Assembly (NCBI GenBank): GCA_031555505.1
Contig: JAVBUH010000081.1
Coordinates: 1-62,847 of the forward strand
From: JAJDIA01 sp031555505
GTDB lineage: Bacteria; Bacteroidota; Bacteroidia; Bacteroidales; Tannerellaceae
Length of the DNA: 62,847 nt
Reading direction: 5' to 3'
This document shows, piece after piece, positions 7,012-16,548 of the stretch. Numbering within the stretch: position 1 is the stretch's first letter; each line of letters starts with the position of its first letter. The notes beneath the pieces were generated by a model. That model was not told the DNA's origin. It saw only the letters and a program-made list of their open reading frames with translations, and did no database searches. The translations under genes and the position numbers were made by a program.

Positions 7012-8721
7012 TCAGTTGGTGTAAGCGATATGCCATTGATCCAACATGGCAAAATCGGCCTGTTTTAGTCCCATGTGCCAGAAGGGGATCGGATCATCGT
7101 GGTCGTCCAGATACATCCGGTCGCGAATGACAAAGGCCGGGTTGGTCAATGCCAGTGAGGTATTCAGTATCGGGGTTTGGATACCAGCCATGTCCAGCAT
7201 GGTATGGAACACAGAGTTGGTGCTGACAGGGGATGTTTGCCTCAGGCAGACATTCCGGTATTTTTCCTCATAGCATTGCTGATACGTATCCGAGAACCAG
7301 ATCACATACGGAATATGCAACTGATAGTAGGTAGGTATCGGTGAGGCATGCAAATAGCGTGCGCGTGCGTCGTCAAAAATATCTTCGCCATGATCGCTCA
7401 GGTAAAGCATAGAAGCACAGGAACCGGTACGCTTCAACGCACCGATGATGTTACTCAGCACATAATCGGTATAGTAGATAGAGTTATCATACGCATTACG
7501 CAATTCGGCCTTTGCCGACTGACGGATACCTTCCGGCTTATCAGGCGTGAAAAGGGCAAACTCCTTCGGATAACGCTCATAGTAATTAAAGTGTGATCCA
7601 TAGGTATGGATTACGACGAAGAGGTTCTGGTCTGTTCTATCCAACTCTTCCTGTAAAGTCGGCAAGATATCGCCATCATGATGGAAAGACATCGATTTGT
7701 CTGTATTGAGATCAATCAATCGATCTGCTTCGTGATAGAAAGCGCCAATCATGGATGTATTCAGTTTCTGGTTGACGATAGCAACCGTGCGGAAACCCGC
7801 TTCTTTGAATGCGGTTAGGATACTCTTCTCGCTATAGATACGGTCGTAGTCTTCTGCACTGGCCGCCGACAGGATAATGGGCACGCTTTTATGCGTGTTG
7901 TTCGACTGGGTAACAGCATCCCTGAAAAACACAAGGCCTTCCTGGTGATCCATCCGTGGCGTGGTTTTCCGTCCGTAGCCATATAAACTCCATTCCATGG
8001 CACGGGAGGTTTCTCCAACAACAAGGACATAGACCTCACGCTTTCCTTTTGCTTTTTCAGGTTTTACTGCATTAAACGTAAAAGCAGCCGAAGTATGTGC
8101 ATACTGCTTGTTGCGTTCGGCTTTATGGAGTGCAAAATACAGGTTATAGGCAGCATTGGCCGGATACACATCACTCTTCAATGAAAATCCATAATCCTGC
8201 AAGGGAGAAAGCAGTGCGCACAGAATCCCCAGCACCAACACGACTGCGCTGTATCCCAGCCCTTTCCGTCTGAATGTATCCGGAAGGATATCCTTGATAC
8301 GAACAGAGCGCGTTGCCACGTACAAGGTAGGCAATGTATATAAACAGCATACACCGACAATGATAAGCAGGATATTACTAAGCAACTCGCCTGCTTCGGA
8401 TGAATTGGAACTGGTAAGATTGAGAAACATATCCACCGCTATGACCGACTCGCCGAATAAGCAGAGCAGCACCAATTGCCCACCATCCAGGATGATCTTG
8501 GGTAACAGTATCCAAGCCATGATGCCCGGTTTACGAAAAACCAGCAATAACGCCATCCATCCGGCCAGCGGTAACAAAAAAGAGGCCAACGCAGTCAATA
8601 CCGGCTGCGGTTCCGTTACAAATAATACGAAGTTGGGGACAAGGAACAATAGTATGAACAGTACATACAGTTGTTTTTGCGAACGAAACAACCCGAACCA
8701 TCGCAAAGCGTTATGCATCAT
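7012..8721 (-). CDS. Lipid A phosphoethanolamine transferase (EptA/PmrC type)
   Basis: A 569-residue inner-membrane enzyme that would move phosphoethanolamine from phosphatidylethanolamine to lipid A on the periplasmic face. Residues 17-175 hold five hydrophobic segments. The catalytic alkaline-phosphatase-like domain starts near residue 228; VLVVGETSRAMEWSLYGY carries the metal ligand E237 and the nucleophile T238, and LYLSDHGEDIFD supplies further metal ligands. HASPIP and HIPYVIWFS follow as in the family. It starts 4 bases after the stop of the sigma-54 activator, so the two are cotranscribed, and a hybrid kinase lies upstream. In this family the product changes surface charge and raises resistance to cationic peptides. 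The acceptor could be another glycolipid or glycan. Confidence 0.88.
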   Translation of the reverse strand: MMHNALRWFGLFRSQKQLYVLFILLFLVPNFVLFVTEPQPVLTALASFLLPLAGWMALLLVFRKPGIMAWILLPKIILDGGQLVLLCLFGESVIAVDMFLNLTSSNSSEAGELLSNILLIIVGVCCLYTLPTLYVATRSVRIKDILPDTFRRKGLGYSAVVLVLGILCALLSPLQDYGFSLKSDVYPANAAYNLYFALHKAERNKQYAHTSAAFTFNAVKPEKAKGKREVYVLVVGETSRAMEWSLYGYGRKTTPRMDHQEGLVFFRDAVTQSNNTHKSVPIILSAASAEDYDRIYSEKSILTAFKEAGFRTVAIVNQKLNTSMIGAFYHEADRLIDLNTDKSMSFHHDGDILPTLQEELDRTDQNLFVVIHTYGSHFNYYERYPKEFALFTPDKPEGIRQSAKAELRNAYDNSIYYTDYVLSNIIGALKRTGSCASMLYLSDHGEDIFDDARARYLHASPIPTYYQLHIPYVIWFSDTYQQCYEEKYRNVCLRQTSPVSTNSVFHTMLDMAGIQTPILNTSLALTNPAFVIRDRMYLDDHDDPIPFWHMGLKQADFAMLDQWHIAYTN

Positions 8722-8725
8722 CTTT

Positions 8726-10063
8726 TCAATCCAACTGATATAACCTCATCTTATTATATAAGGTCTTACGGTCAATACCAAGCAGTTGAGCCGCCTTTGT
8801 CTTGTTATTGTCAGCCTCACGCAAGGCTTTTCTAATCATCTCCCGCTCATAGTCTTCGTCCCTGAGGGAAATAAGGCCTGTGGAAGCAGGCGTATACTGT
8901 GTCAGTTCTTCCGGTAATTCCTTTGTAGTAATAGACGCCCCTGATGCCAATAAGGTTGCATACTTGATCACATTTTTCATCTGGCGCAGATTACCCGGCC
9001 AGGCATACGACTCGAAAAGGCTGATCGTTTCGGCATCAAAGCCGGTTACCTGCTTGCGGAGATCCTTGTTGGCCTGCTCCAGGAAATGTGCGGCGAAAAG
9101 CATGATGTCTTCTTTCCGTTCGTGCATATCAGGGATACGAACCGTGAACTCATTGATGCGGTGATAGAGGTCTTCGCGGAACTCCCCTTTCCCAATAGCC
9201 TCACGCAGGTTTTCATTCGTAGCCGAGATCAGACGTACATCGATCGGTATTTCCTGGTTGCTGCCTACAGGCTTTACCTTGCGTTCCTGCAAGGCGCGCA
9301 ACAACTGCACCTGCACTTCGTAAGAAAGATTACCGATCTCGTCCAGAAAAATTGTCCCTCCCTGCGCAGCCACAAAAGCACCGGTTTTATTATCGATCGC
9401 ACCTGTAAACGAACCTTTGATATGCCCAAAGAATTCGGATGCAGCCAGGTCTTTCGGGATAGCGCCGCAATCCACGGGAATAAAGGGCGACGTTTGGCGA
9501 TAACTATGTTCGTGCAGGTAGCGGGCTACATATTCTTTACCGGTACCACTCGATCCGGTGATCAGTACCGACATATCGGTGGGAGCTACCAAGCGGGCAT
9601 GTTCGTACACCTGTAGGGCACCTTTGCTGACACCTACTACATAATCACCTGCTCCGGCAAATTTGACAACCGGTGTTTTCGCCGATTTAACGGGCTTTGC
9701 TTCCGGTGTACGGATAATCTCCTGTATCTTGACCAGAAGTTCTTCCGGATTCAATGGCTTGGCGATATAATCGGATGCACCTAATTTGATGGCCTGTACT
9801 GCTGTTTGGATATCGGCATAACTGGTCATCATAATAAAAGGAATCGAAAAAGATTGTTCATTGGTCCATTTCAACAAACCGATACCATCTCCATCCGGCA
9901 AACGCAGGTCGGATAGAATCAGTTGGTAAGCATTGGAACGGATAGCCTCCTGTGCCTCTTTCACTGCCGAAGCCGTGTTTACCTTGAATCCTTTCTTTCC
10001 CAGCCAGGTTGAGAGCATGAGCGAGAAAGTTATATCATCTTCAACAATCAGGATAAGGGACAT
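8726..10063 (-). CDS. Sigma-54-dependent response regulator (NtrC type)
   Basis: A 445-residue activator. Residues 1-115 are a receiver domain (VEDD near the start, phospho-acceptor D52 in LILSDLRLPDGDG, K in IAKPL). Residues about 140-375 are the AAA+ domain: Walker A GSSGTGKE at 170-177, the sigma-54 contact loop as GSFTGA at 217-222 (Ser in place of the usual Ala), Walker B TIFLDEIGN near 241. The C-terminus is a Fis-type HTH (NNKTKAAQLLGIDRKTLYNK). It probably opens sigma-54 promoters after phosphorylation by the hybrid kinase upstream. The phosphoethanolamine transferase follows 4 bases later, so it is both cotranscribed and a likely target pathway. No clear GG-N10-GC site was found nearby. 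Confidence 0.93.
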   Translation of the reverse strand: MSLILIVEDDITFSLMLSTWLGKKGFKVNTASAVKEAQEAIRSNAYQLILSDLRLPDGDGIGLLKWTNEQSFSIPFIMMTSYADIQTAVQAIKLGASDYIAKPLNPEELLVKIQEIIRTPEAKPVKSAKTPVVKFAGAGDYVVGVSKGALQVYEHARLVAPTDMSVLITGSSGTGKEYVARYLHEHSYRQTSPFIPVDCGAIPKDLAASEFFGHIKGSFTGAIDNKTGAFVAAQGGTIFLDEIGNLSYEVQVQLLRALQERKVKPVGSNQEIPIDVRLISATNENLREAIGKGEFREDLYHRINEFTVRIPDMHERKEDIMLFAAHFLEQANKDLRKQVTGFDAETISLFESYAWPGNLRQMKNVIKYATLLASGASITTKELPEELTQYTPASTGLISLRDEDYEREMIRKALREADNNKTKAAQLLGIDRKTLYNKMRLYQLD

Positions 10064-10415
10064 ATTGCCTCTTTGTTAGTTCTTTATTTTCAGTATATAA
10101 GCAAGATTGCAAAGTAAGCAATAAAAACACAAAAAGAACATCAATCGCGATGTTCTTTTTGCCAAGGATAGATTTTTCTTTTTGTTTACTGCACGTATAT
10201 ACAGAAGCTTCTTTCGCTTCTTCAGGCAGGGTTAATGTTTGGAACGTATTGCATATAGTATATAGAAAATACCGTGCCACAACATTCTCCGCTTTCGCTC
10301 TATTCTTATAACATGCAGCTAATCAATTGATTTAAACTTTGGCACACCTGCGTTAACCGGCGGCGCTTCTCTATTTTCCGTGGAAATATTCCCCGCCTGG
10401 GGAAATATTCCCCAA
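10064..10415. other. 352-base spacer between kinase and activator
   Basis: Contains a strong hairpin (10131-10160) and, beside the kinase stop, two linked GC-edged dyads at about 10382-10413 built on GGAAATATTCCCC. A TTACTTTGC on the minus strand near 10110-10118 could be a weak -7 box for the activator gene. A possible 79-residue frame at 10041-10280 is not credible. Confidence 0.5.
10131..10160. terminator. Bidirectional terminator hairpin
   Basis: AAAAAGAACATC and GATGTTCTTTTT pair over 12 bases around a 6-base loop, with A and T runs on the two sides. It would end the kinase transcript before the activator gene, implying separate promoters for the two. Confidence 0.75.
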
Positions 10416-12893
10416 TCAGGCATTCCCCACTTCGGCATCATTCACCACCGTACGGACTTGCCGGATGACATCGGTAAGCAGATGTTTCCAGCCGGAATCT
10501 GATAATTCCACATCGTCCCTTTCCAGGATACGCAGTTGCTGCACCAGGATATGCGAGCCCAACATCGTGAAAAGAGGCACCAACTTATGTGATATGCGTT
10601 CGGATAATTCACGATCCGACGTAGCCAACGCCTGTTCTAATAACTCCAGGTGTCTGCGGGTCTCGGATGTGAATGTTCGCAGAATATTGGCTGAAGCGTC
10701 TTTATCTTCTCCTGCAAAAAAGGTCAGTGAAGAAAAATCAGGATGCTTGCCCGCATCAGGCATATCCGGTAGTATCTTTTTTAACAGGCTGATCAATTCT
10801 TCCGAAGTGAACGGCTTGCTGAGTGAATCGGTAAAACCGGCCTCCTGATAGCGTGTATGATCACTGCCAACGGTAGCCGAAAGGGCCACAACCGGCCGGG
10901 TGGCTGCATCAGGCAGGTCGGACGAACGGATCTGACGGATCAGGTCATACCCATCCATACCCGGCATCTGTATGTCGGTGATCACCATGTCGAAGGATGC
11001 TTTTTTCAGCATATCCAATACCAGTCGTGGGTTGGTGCAGGAAACAACATGGATATGATTCTGTTTGAGGATCTCTTCCATAAGTACTATCTGCAACAGG
11101 TCGTCGTCTACAATGAGACAGGTAACCGACCGGTCGGCAAACGGAATCGTATCCGGCACTTCACCGGCAGGTGCATCAGGCAACGCCTGATTCTCCGACA
11201 CGGCCAACGGAAGTGTTACCGTAAATCGGCTCCCCTCTCCTTCCCTGCTTTGCAGAGAAATAGTACCTCCAAGCAATGTGGTCAGTTTATGGGTAATAGA
11301 CAATCCCAATCCGAATCCTTCCGTTTTCTCGGCACCTGGCAGGCGGGTAAATTCGGCAAAGATACGTTCCTGCTCCGCAACCGGGATACCGGAGCCGGTA
11401 TCACTGACAGTAACAGACAGCAAAGCCGTTTGTGTAAGCGGGTCGGTCTGTTGGCAGTCTACCATCAACTCCACAGCTCCTTCATTCGTAAACTTCAGGG
11501 CATTAGACAGCAGGTTGCCTGTGATTTGCCGGATACGGATGGAATCTCCCATATATACACAATCAGACACATCACCCATCGAAAATGCCAACTTCAACCC
11601 TTTGGAAACAGCCTGTGGCTCGAAACTATGATAGATCTCATGAAACAAAGCCGGCACTTTAAAGGGAATCTCATGGACCTCCATTTGTCCGGAATCCAAC
11701 CGCTGAAAATCAAGCAGGTCATTCACCAACGACAGGATATGATTGGATGATCCACTCATGTTCCGCAAATACATCCGCTGTTTCTCATCAGGAAACGAAC
11801 GCTGAAGCAACTCCGTATAGCCAATAATGGACGAAAGCGGGGCCCGTATATCGTGCCCGATCGTGAGGATCAGTTTCTCACGGCTGTTCAGCAGATCCTC
11901 CGTATATTTTTTCTCTTTCTCCAATTGCTTGCGGTAATACTTACTTTTTGACAAGTCACGCCCGATAAAAAACAGGAAGAAAATGGCCACACCCAATGAG
12001 ATCAGTGCAATTACACTGATAAGATAAGACGTTTTCTCCAGAATATCCTGTCGCTTCTGCAGGCGTTGAAGAGAAGCATCCAGTTCTTCTTCCTCCATGG
12101 AGCGAAGCATTTGGTTGATCCGTGCGGTAATGGAGCTGTTGTCGTAACGAAGGGCGGAAGAACGATCGACCAGCAATATACGTAACCGTTCCCGTTCGCC
12201 GGCCACACTACTCTGTATATTTCGCAATGTCTTGGAAATGGCTTCATCCGGATTATACGTATTCACCAACGTATCTTTTACCACCTGTTGATTGGCTGAG
12301 ACCCGGATACTGGAATCGCCCACTTCTCCAGGAACGAAAACTTCGGCCAAACGGCGGAAGAACGTTTTCTTCTTACCCGGTTGAACAATTACAGTATCTT
12401 GTTTGACATTGACCTGTTCCTTCACAGCCGTCTCCTTTACATCATCTGATTTTGTTTCAAGCGCCTTCCGGATACTCTTCTCATACAAATCGGCATTAGC
12501 CATCTTCCAGATCGAAAGCAACTGCTCTGTGTTCATGCGCTTCCGCTCGATCAGCACCTGGATCGTATCTATTTTCTGGTGAAACAGGGTATCTGTTACC
12601 AATGCACGAAAGGCTTCCATATTGTCCTGGGCTTTATCCAGCGTTTCATTAAAATAGGTGTAGTCGTCTTCGGGCATATCGATCAACTGCCCCATTGTTT
12701 CACTCTCATACAACAATGCCTGTGTGTTGGTCACTAAGTAGATCTTCTGGCGGGGAACCGTATTCACATCTTCTTCCGCGGCAATTTTCTCGACAATATT
12801 GTATAAATAACTGATAGACACCAGTGCGATTATAGCCAACAGGATATAACCGAACACCACGTTCCGTCCAATACGTTCATACTGCTTTTTCAT
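10416..12893 (-). CDS. Hybrid sensor histidine kinase with receiver and HPt domains
   Basis: An 825-residue membrane phosphorelay kinase. TM1 is at about 11-33; a long periplasmic, largely helical sensor region runs to about 285; TM2 is at 287-310. The HisKA helix carries H347 in TIGHDIRAP; ATP-binding boxes follow (NLLSNALKF near 461, DTGSGIP near 500, GFGLGLSI near 527). A receiver domain occupies 590-705 with D640 in VITDIQMPGMDG, and a C-terminal HPt domain has H769 in ISHKLVPLF. The chain H347-D640-H769 would hand phosphate to a separate regulator; the sigma-54 activator downstream is the obvious partner. A terminator and a 352-base spacer separate them. The ligand is unknown. Confidence 0.93.
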   Translation of the reverse strand: MKKQYERIGRNVVFGYILLAIIALVSISYLYNIVEKIAAEEDVNTVPRQKIYLVTNTQALLYESETMGQLIDMPEDDYTYFNETLDKAQDNMEAFRALVTDTLFHQKIDTIQVLIERKRMNTEQLLSIWKMANADLYEKSIRKALETKSDDVKETAVKEQVNVKQDTVIVQPGKKKTFFRRLAEVFVPGEVGDSSIRVSANQQVVKDTLVNTYNPDEAISKTLRNIQSSVAGERERLRILLVDRSSALRYDNSSITARINQMLRSMEEEELDASLQRLQKRQDILEKTSYLISVIALISLGVAIFFLFFIGRDLSKSKYYRKQLEKEKKYTEDLLNSREKLILTIGHDIRAPLSSIIGYTELLQRSFPDEKQRMYLRNMSGSSNHILSLVNDLLDFQRLDSGQMEVHEIPFKVPALFHEIYHSFEPQAVSKGLKLAFSMGDVSDCVYMGDSIRIRQITGNLLSNALKFTNEGAVELMVDCQQTDPLTQTALLSVTVSDTGSGIPVAEQERIFAEFTRLPGAEKTEGFGLGLSITHKLTTLLGGTISLQSREGEGSRFTVTLPLAVSENQALPDAPAGEVPDTIPFADRSVTCLIVDDDLLQIVLMEEILKQNHIHVVSCTNPRLVLDMLKKASFDMVITDIQMPGMDGYDLIRQIRSSDLPDAATRPVVALSATVGSDHTRYQEAGFTDSLSKPFTSEELISLLKKILPDMPDAGKHPDFSSLTFFAGEDKDASANILRTFTSETRRHLELLEQALATSDRELSERISHKLVPLFTMLGSHILVQQLRILERDDVELSDSGWKHLLTDVIRQVRTVVNDAEVGNA

Positions 12894-12965
12894 AATATGC
12901 TACAAATAAAGAAGGTAAAAATAAGAAGAAATTTGTTTCCAATAGCTATAAAGGCGCTAAAAGTT

Positions 12966-15098
12966 TCATGCCTGCACTCCCCTCATTGACAACTGCACAC
13001 GGTGGCGGATCAGGTCGACATGCATCACACGCACTTTCACATGCTGGTGAAGCGATACAATCTGTGTGGGATCATTCACAAAACGATCGGCCAACTCGGA
13101 AATGTGTACCAATCCGTCTTCTTTGATACCAATATCCACAAAGCATCCGAAGTTGGTGATATTCGTCACAATACCCGGCAACAACATTCCTTCGCGTACA
13201 TCTTCTATTGTCTTCACATTCGGATCAAAAGAAAAGACCTGGATGGCTGAACGCGGGTCGCGGCCGGGCTTATCTAATTCGTGCAGGATATCCATCAGGG
13301 TGGGCAGACCGGTCTTTGCCGTCACATACTCTTCGGGTTTAATCTTTTTCTTCCGTTCTTTATCAGCGATCAGGTCTCCAACAGAGCAGTGCAAGTCGGC
13401 CGCCATTTTTTCCACGATCGGGTAACTCTCCGGATGTACAGCCGAATTATCCAACGGATTCAGACTACCGGGCACACGCAGGAAACCGGCGCATTGTTCA
13501 AACGTTTTCTCTCCCATCCGGGATACCTTTAAGAGTTCGCGGCGAGTCTGAAACGGCCCGTGTTCGGCACGGTAGTCTACAATATTCTGGGCCAGCGTGC
13601 TACTGAGGCCTGATATATAGGCCAATAAATGCTTGCTGGCCGTATTCACGTTCACCCCTACCAGGTTCACGCAACTTTCCACCGTCTGGTCCAGGCTCTT
13701 TTTCAAGGCCGACTGATCCACATCATGCTGATACTGTCCTACCCCGATACTCTTGGCATCGATCTTGACCAGTTCGGCCAGCGGATCCATCAACCGGCGG
13801 CCGATACTCACAGCTCCGCGTACTGTCACATCATACTCCGGGAATTCATCCCGCGCCACTTTGGATGCGGAATAGATAGAGGCTCCGCTTTCGCTCACCA
13901 CAAACACCTGTACCTTCCGGTCGTAGCGAATACCGGTGATAAACTCTTCCGTTTCCCGGCTTGCCGTACCATTGCCGATAGCAATTGCTTCGATTGCATA
14001 CGACTCGACCAACTGGGCCACCTTGGCTGCCGCCTTGCTTTTTTCATGCTGTGGAGGATTGGGATAGACCGTTTCATTATGCAACAGATTACCCTGCGCA
14101 TCCAGGCACACCAGCTTACAACCGGTACGATACCCCGGATCAATCCCCAATACACGTTTCTGGCCAAGGGGTGCGGCCAACAATAACTGACGCAGATTCT
14201 CAGCAAAGACACGAATCGCCTCTTCGTCGGCCTTTGCTTTACTCGCATTGGCAAATTCAGTTTCTATAGAAGGCTTAAGCAATCGTTTGAAGGCATCTTC
14301 CACTGCCATACAGACATGATCGGAGCAGGGACCGTCGTTTTTCAGAAAGCGATTGAATAATTTATTGACGCAATACTCCACATCCGGTGAAATGCTCACC
14401 CGCAGATAACCTTCGGCCTCTCCCCGGCGGATAGCCAGCAGGCGATGGGATGACGTTCGTTTAAGCGGCTCGCTAAAGTCAAAATAATCACGATACTTCG
14501 CTCCTTCTTCTTCTTTGCCCCGAATCACCTTGGAGGTGAGCACAGCCATGAGTAAAAAAGAATTACGCACCGCGTTTCGGGCAGTTTCATTCTCATTCAC
14601 CCATTCAGCCAGGATATCACGGGCACCTTGCAACGCTTCTTCCGTATCTTTTACGTCACCTTTGACAAAAGCCACAGCTTTGACTTCCGGGTCGTCAACT
14701 TGTTGTTGTATCAGTATTTTCGCCAGGGGTTCCAATCCTTTTTTGCGGGCTGCTTCGGCACGAGTCTGCCGTTTGGGCTTATAGGGAAGGTAAATATCCT
14801 CCACTTCGGTACTGTCCCACGAATCTTCGATCCGTTTCCGCAGTTCCGGTGTGAGTTTGCCTTGTGCTTCGATGGAAGACAGGATGGTTTCCTTCCGTTT
14901 CTTCAGTTCTTTCAGTTTATCCAATTGGCTGCTGATCCGGCCAATTTGCACTTCATCCAACCCTCCGGTAGCTTCTTTCCTGTATCGGCTGATAAAAGGA
15001 ATAGTGGCACCTTCTTCCAATAAAGCGATGGTCCTTTCAACCTGTTTGACAGATATTTGAATAATGTCTGAGATAAGGGTACTTACTATTTTTTCCAT
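12966..15098 (-). CDS. tex: Tex-family RNA-binding transcription accessory protein
   Basis: A 710-residue cytoplasmic protein of the Tex family. In order: an N-terminal helical region (IPFISRYRKEATGGLDE), a YqgF/RNase H-like fold (VLGIDPGYRTGCKLV, AIAIGNGTASRETE), helix-hairpin-helix segments (NTASKHLLAYISGLSSTLAQ, SRMGEKTFEQCAGFLRVPG) and a C-terminal S1 RNA-binding domain (GIVTNITNFGCFVDIGIKEDGLVHIS). The start at 15098 (MEKIVSTLI) is preferred over an in-frame ATG at 15122, because a TATATTTG promoter box at 15120-15127 would place transcription start between them. Tex affects transcription and RNA handling; its exact role in Bacteroidetes is not established. It is monocistronic as far as can be seen. 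Confidence 0.95.
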   Translation of the reverse strand: MEKIVSTLISDIIQISVKQVERTIALLEEGATIPFISRYRKEATGGLDEVQIGRISSQLDKLKELKKRKETILSSIEAQGKLTPELRKRIEDSWDSTEVEDIYLPYKPKRQTRAEAARKKGLEPLAKILIQQQVDDPEVKAVAFVKGDVKDTEEALQGARDILAEWVNENETARNAVRNSFLLMAVLTSKVIRGKEEEGAKYRDYFDFSEPLKRTSSHRLLAIRRGEAEGYLRVSISPDVEYCVNKLFNRFLKNDGPCSDHVCMAVEDAFKRLLKPSIETEFANASKAKADEEAIRVFAENLRQLLLAAPLGQKRVLGIDPGYRTGCKLVCLDAQGNLLHNETVYPNPPQHEKSKAAAKVAQLVESYAIEAIAIGNGTASRETEEFITGIRYDRKVQVFVVSESGASIYSASKVARDEFPEYDVTVRGAVSIGRRLMDPLAELVKIDAKSIGVGQYQHDVDQSALKKSLDQTVESCVNLVGVNVNTASKHLLAYISGLSSTLAQNIVDYRAEHGPFQTRRELLKVSRMGEKTFEQCAGFLRVPGSLNPLDNSAVHPESYPIVEKMAADLHCSVGDLIADKERKKKIKPEEYVTAKTGLPTLMDILHELDKPGRDPRSAIQVFSFDPNVKTIEDVREGMLLPGIVTNITNFGCFVDIGIKEDGLVHISELADRFVNDPTQIVSLHQHVKVRVMHVDLIRHRVQLSMRGVQA

Positions 15099-15119
15099 TG
15101 TAATCAAGATTTGTGTATG

Positions 15120-15127
15120 CAAATATA
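15120..15127 (-). promoter_or_regulatory. -7 promoter box for tex
   Basis: On the minus strand this reads TATATTTG, a match to TAnnTTTG, 22 bases before the chosen tex start. It argues against the longer start at 15122. No good TTTG -33 box was seen. Confidence 0.55.
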
Positions 15128-15177
15128 ACAGATTAACATTTATAATGTAAGTTAATCAGCTTCTTTATTGTTTTCAA

Positions 15178-16548
15178 CTAATATAAATAGATCACTTCAT
15201 CGGCCAGCATCTCCAATTCTCCGGACTGATGAGAAGTAAACAGGACGGTTTGTCCGGTGGCGCGTTGACGTTCACGGATATACCGGATGATCTGAGTAGC
15301 GACCGCTTCATCAATCCCTTTGAACGGCTCATCCATCAGCAGGAATGGTGCCGGAAAGGCCAACGCGCGGGCTATGGCGACACGCTGCTGTTGTCCGTAA
15401 CTCAACTCATCAGGGAAACGGGCAGCCAACGCTTCCATCTCTACCTTCCGAAGCATATCCAATGCATACATCCGGGCATTTTCCCGGGAGCAAATACGAG
15501 ACAACGGCAAAGCCACATTATCTACCACATTCAATCCCGGCAGTAGGGAGGCTTCCTGAAAAACGAAAGAAACACCTCGCGAACGATCCATCGAGACATG
15601 CCCTTGTACAGGACGCAATGTACCGGCGATCAACTGCAACAAAGTAGTCTTGCCAGTTCCCGACGGAGCTGAAATCCCATAAATCCACCCGGCATGGAAA
15701 GTATACGAATAGTCAGTGATCCCGAACCTGTAACCAGCATGCGCCAGTTGGATCCCACCATCCGGTTCATAGCATTCTTCCGCCTGCAACTTTATGCTAT
15801 CATGCGCAGCATAGCGGATAGCGAATGATTGTGCAGACAACCAGGCAATTCCTTTGTCGGACAGATAGCTAAGCAGAATGGCAACTACCGTCCAACTGAT
15901 CAGTTCAGGCACAGCGATAAAACTCTGTGCCCGTTTCATTTCGCTTCCGATCCCATGCGCGCATACTGCCAACACCTCCCCCATGATCACCGCTCGCCAC
16001 CCAAATCCGGCAGCCGAAGACAATCCGCTGTACAGAAATGGCTTCAACTGCGGATAAGTAATTTGCGTCCAGCGGTTCCAGCGTCCCACAAGAAACTGTC
16101 GTCCCACTTGAGACAGTCCGGGCTGCAAGTTGCCAAGTCCTTTCGTCAGATTCTCTGTCAACAGCGGAAACATAGTCAGAAAAGCGATCAGCAACGGAAT
16201 ACTCTCCGTATGCAGGAAGATCAAAGCCAGCAAAATAAACGAGATCACGGGTACCGATCGCATCACGGCCAGCAAAGGCCGGAACAGTTCATACAACCAT
16301 GCTACCCGGGCAAACAGCACAGCCAGTATCAGCGCAGCAACCAGAGACAAGAACATCCCCGCTATTCCCCGGCCGATCGTAGTACTGACTGACAGGTAAA
16401 ATTCATTGGAAAGAATCATACCACCCAATGTCTTCAGCAACACAGGCACAGAAGGGATCAATTCAGGTTGTCGCACATACATCGCTATTCCCTGCCAAAG
16501 AGCAAGCAGGAATAAAACAGACAGCGTAGTAGTCAGTCCCTTTTTCAT
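15178..16548 (-). CDS. ABC importer, permease and ATPase in one polypeptide (NitT/TauT type)
   Basis: A 456-residue inner-membrane protein. Residues 1-240 form a permease with about six hydrophobic segments and a coupling region near LSQVGRQFLVGRWNRW. Residues 260-456 form a compact ATPase: Walker A SAPSGTGKTT near 293-302, Q-loop FVFQEASLLPG, signature LSYGQQQRVAIARAL at 382-396, Walker B FLLMDEPFKGID near 402-413, and switch His in FTSHQ. Permease and ATPase are normally separate genes in this family, so the fusion is unusual; two copies would make a complete transporter. It overlaps the binding-protein gene by four bases (ATGA). The substrate is unknown; relatives take up nitrate, sulfonates or pyrimidine precursors. 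Confidence 0.88.
   Translation of the reverse strand: MKKGLTTTLSVLFLLALWQGIAMYVRQPELIPSVPVLLKTLGGMILSNEFYLSVSTTIGRGIAGMFLSLVAALILAVLFARVAWLYELFRPLLAVMRSVPVISFILLALIFLHTESIPLLIAFLTMFPLLTENLTKGLGNLQPGLSQVGRQFLVGRWNRWTQITYPQLKPFLYSGLSSAAGFGWRAVIMGEVLAVCAHGIGSEMKRAQSFIAVPELISWTVVAILLSYLSDKGIAWLSAQSFAIRYAAHDSIKLQAEECYEPDGGIQLAHAGYRFGITDYSYTFHAGWIYGISAPSGTGKTTLLQLIAGTLRPVQGHVSMDRSRGVSFVFQEASLLPGLNVVDNVALPLSRICSRENARMYALDMLRKVEMEALAARFPDELSYGQQQRVAIARALAFPAPFLLMDEPFKGIDEAVATQIIRYIRERQRATGQTVLFTSHQSGELEMLADEVIYLY

Noticed and set aside
10041..10280. 79-residue minus-strand frame overlapping the activator start
   Set aside because: It crosses the terminator hairpin, has an implausible composition and overlaps the activator's start; no family features.
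10064..10415. Sigma-54 -24/-12 site for the activator operon
   Set aside because: TTTGGCACACCTGC and TTTGGAACGTATTGC look similar at first sight but the GG to GC spacing is 7 or 8, not 10.
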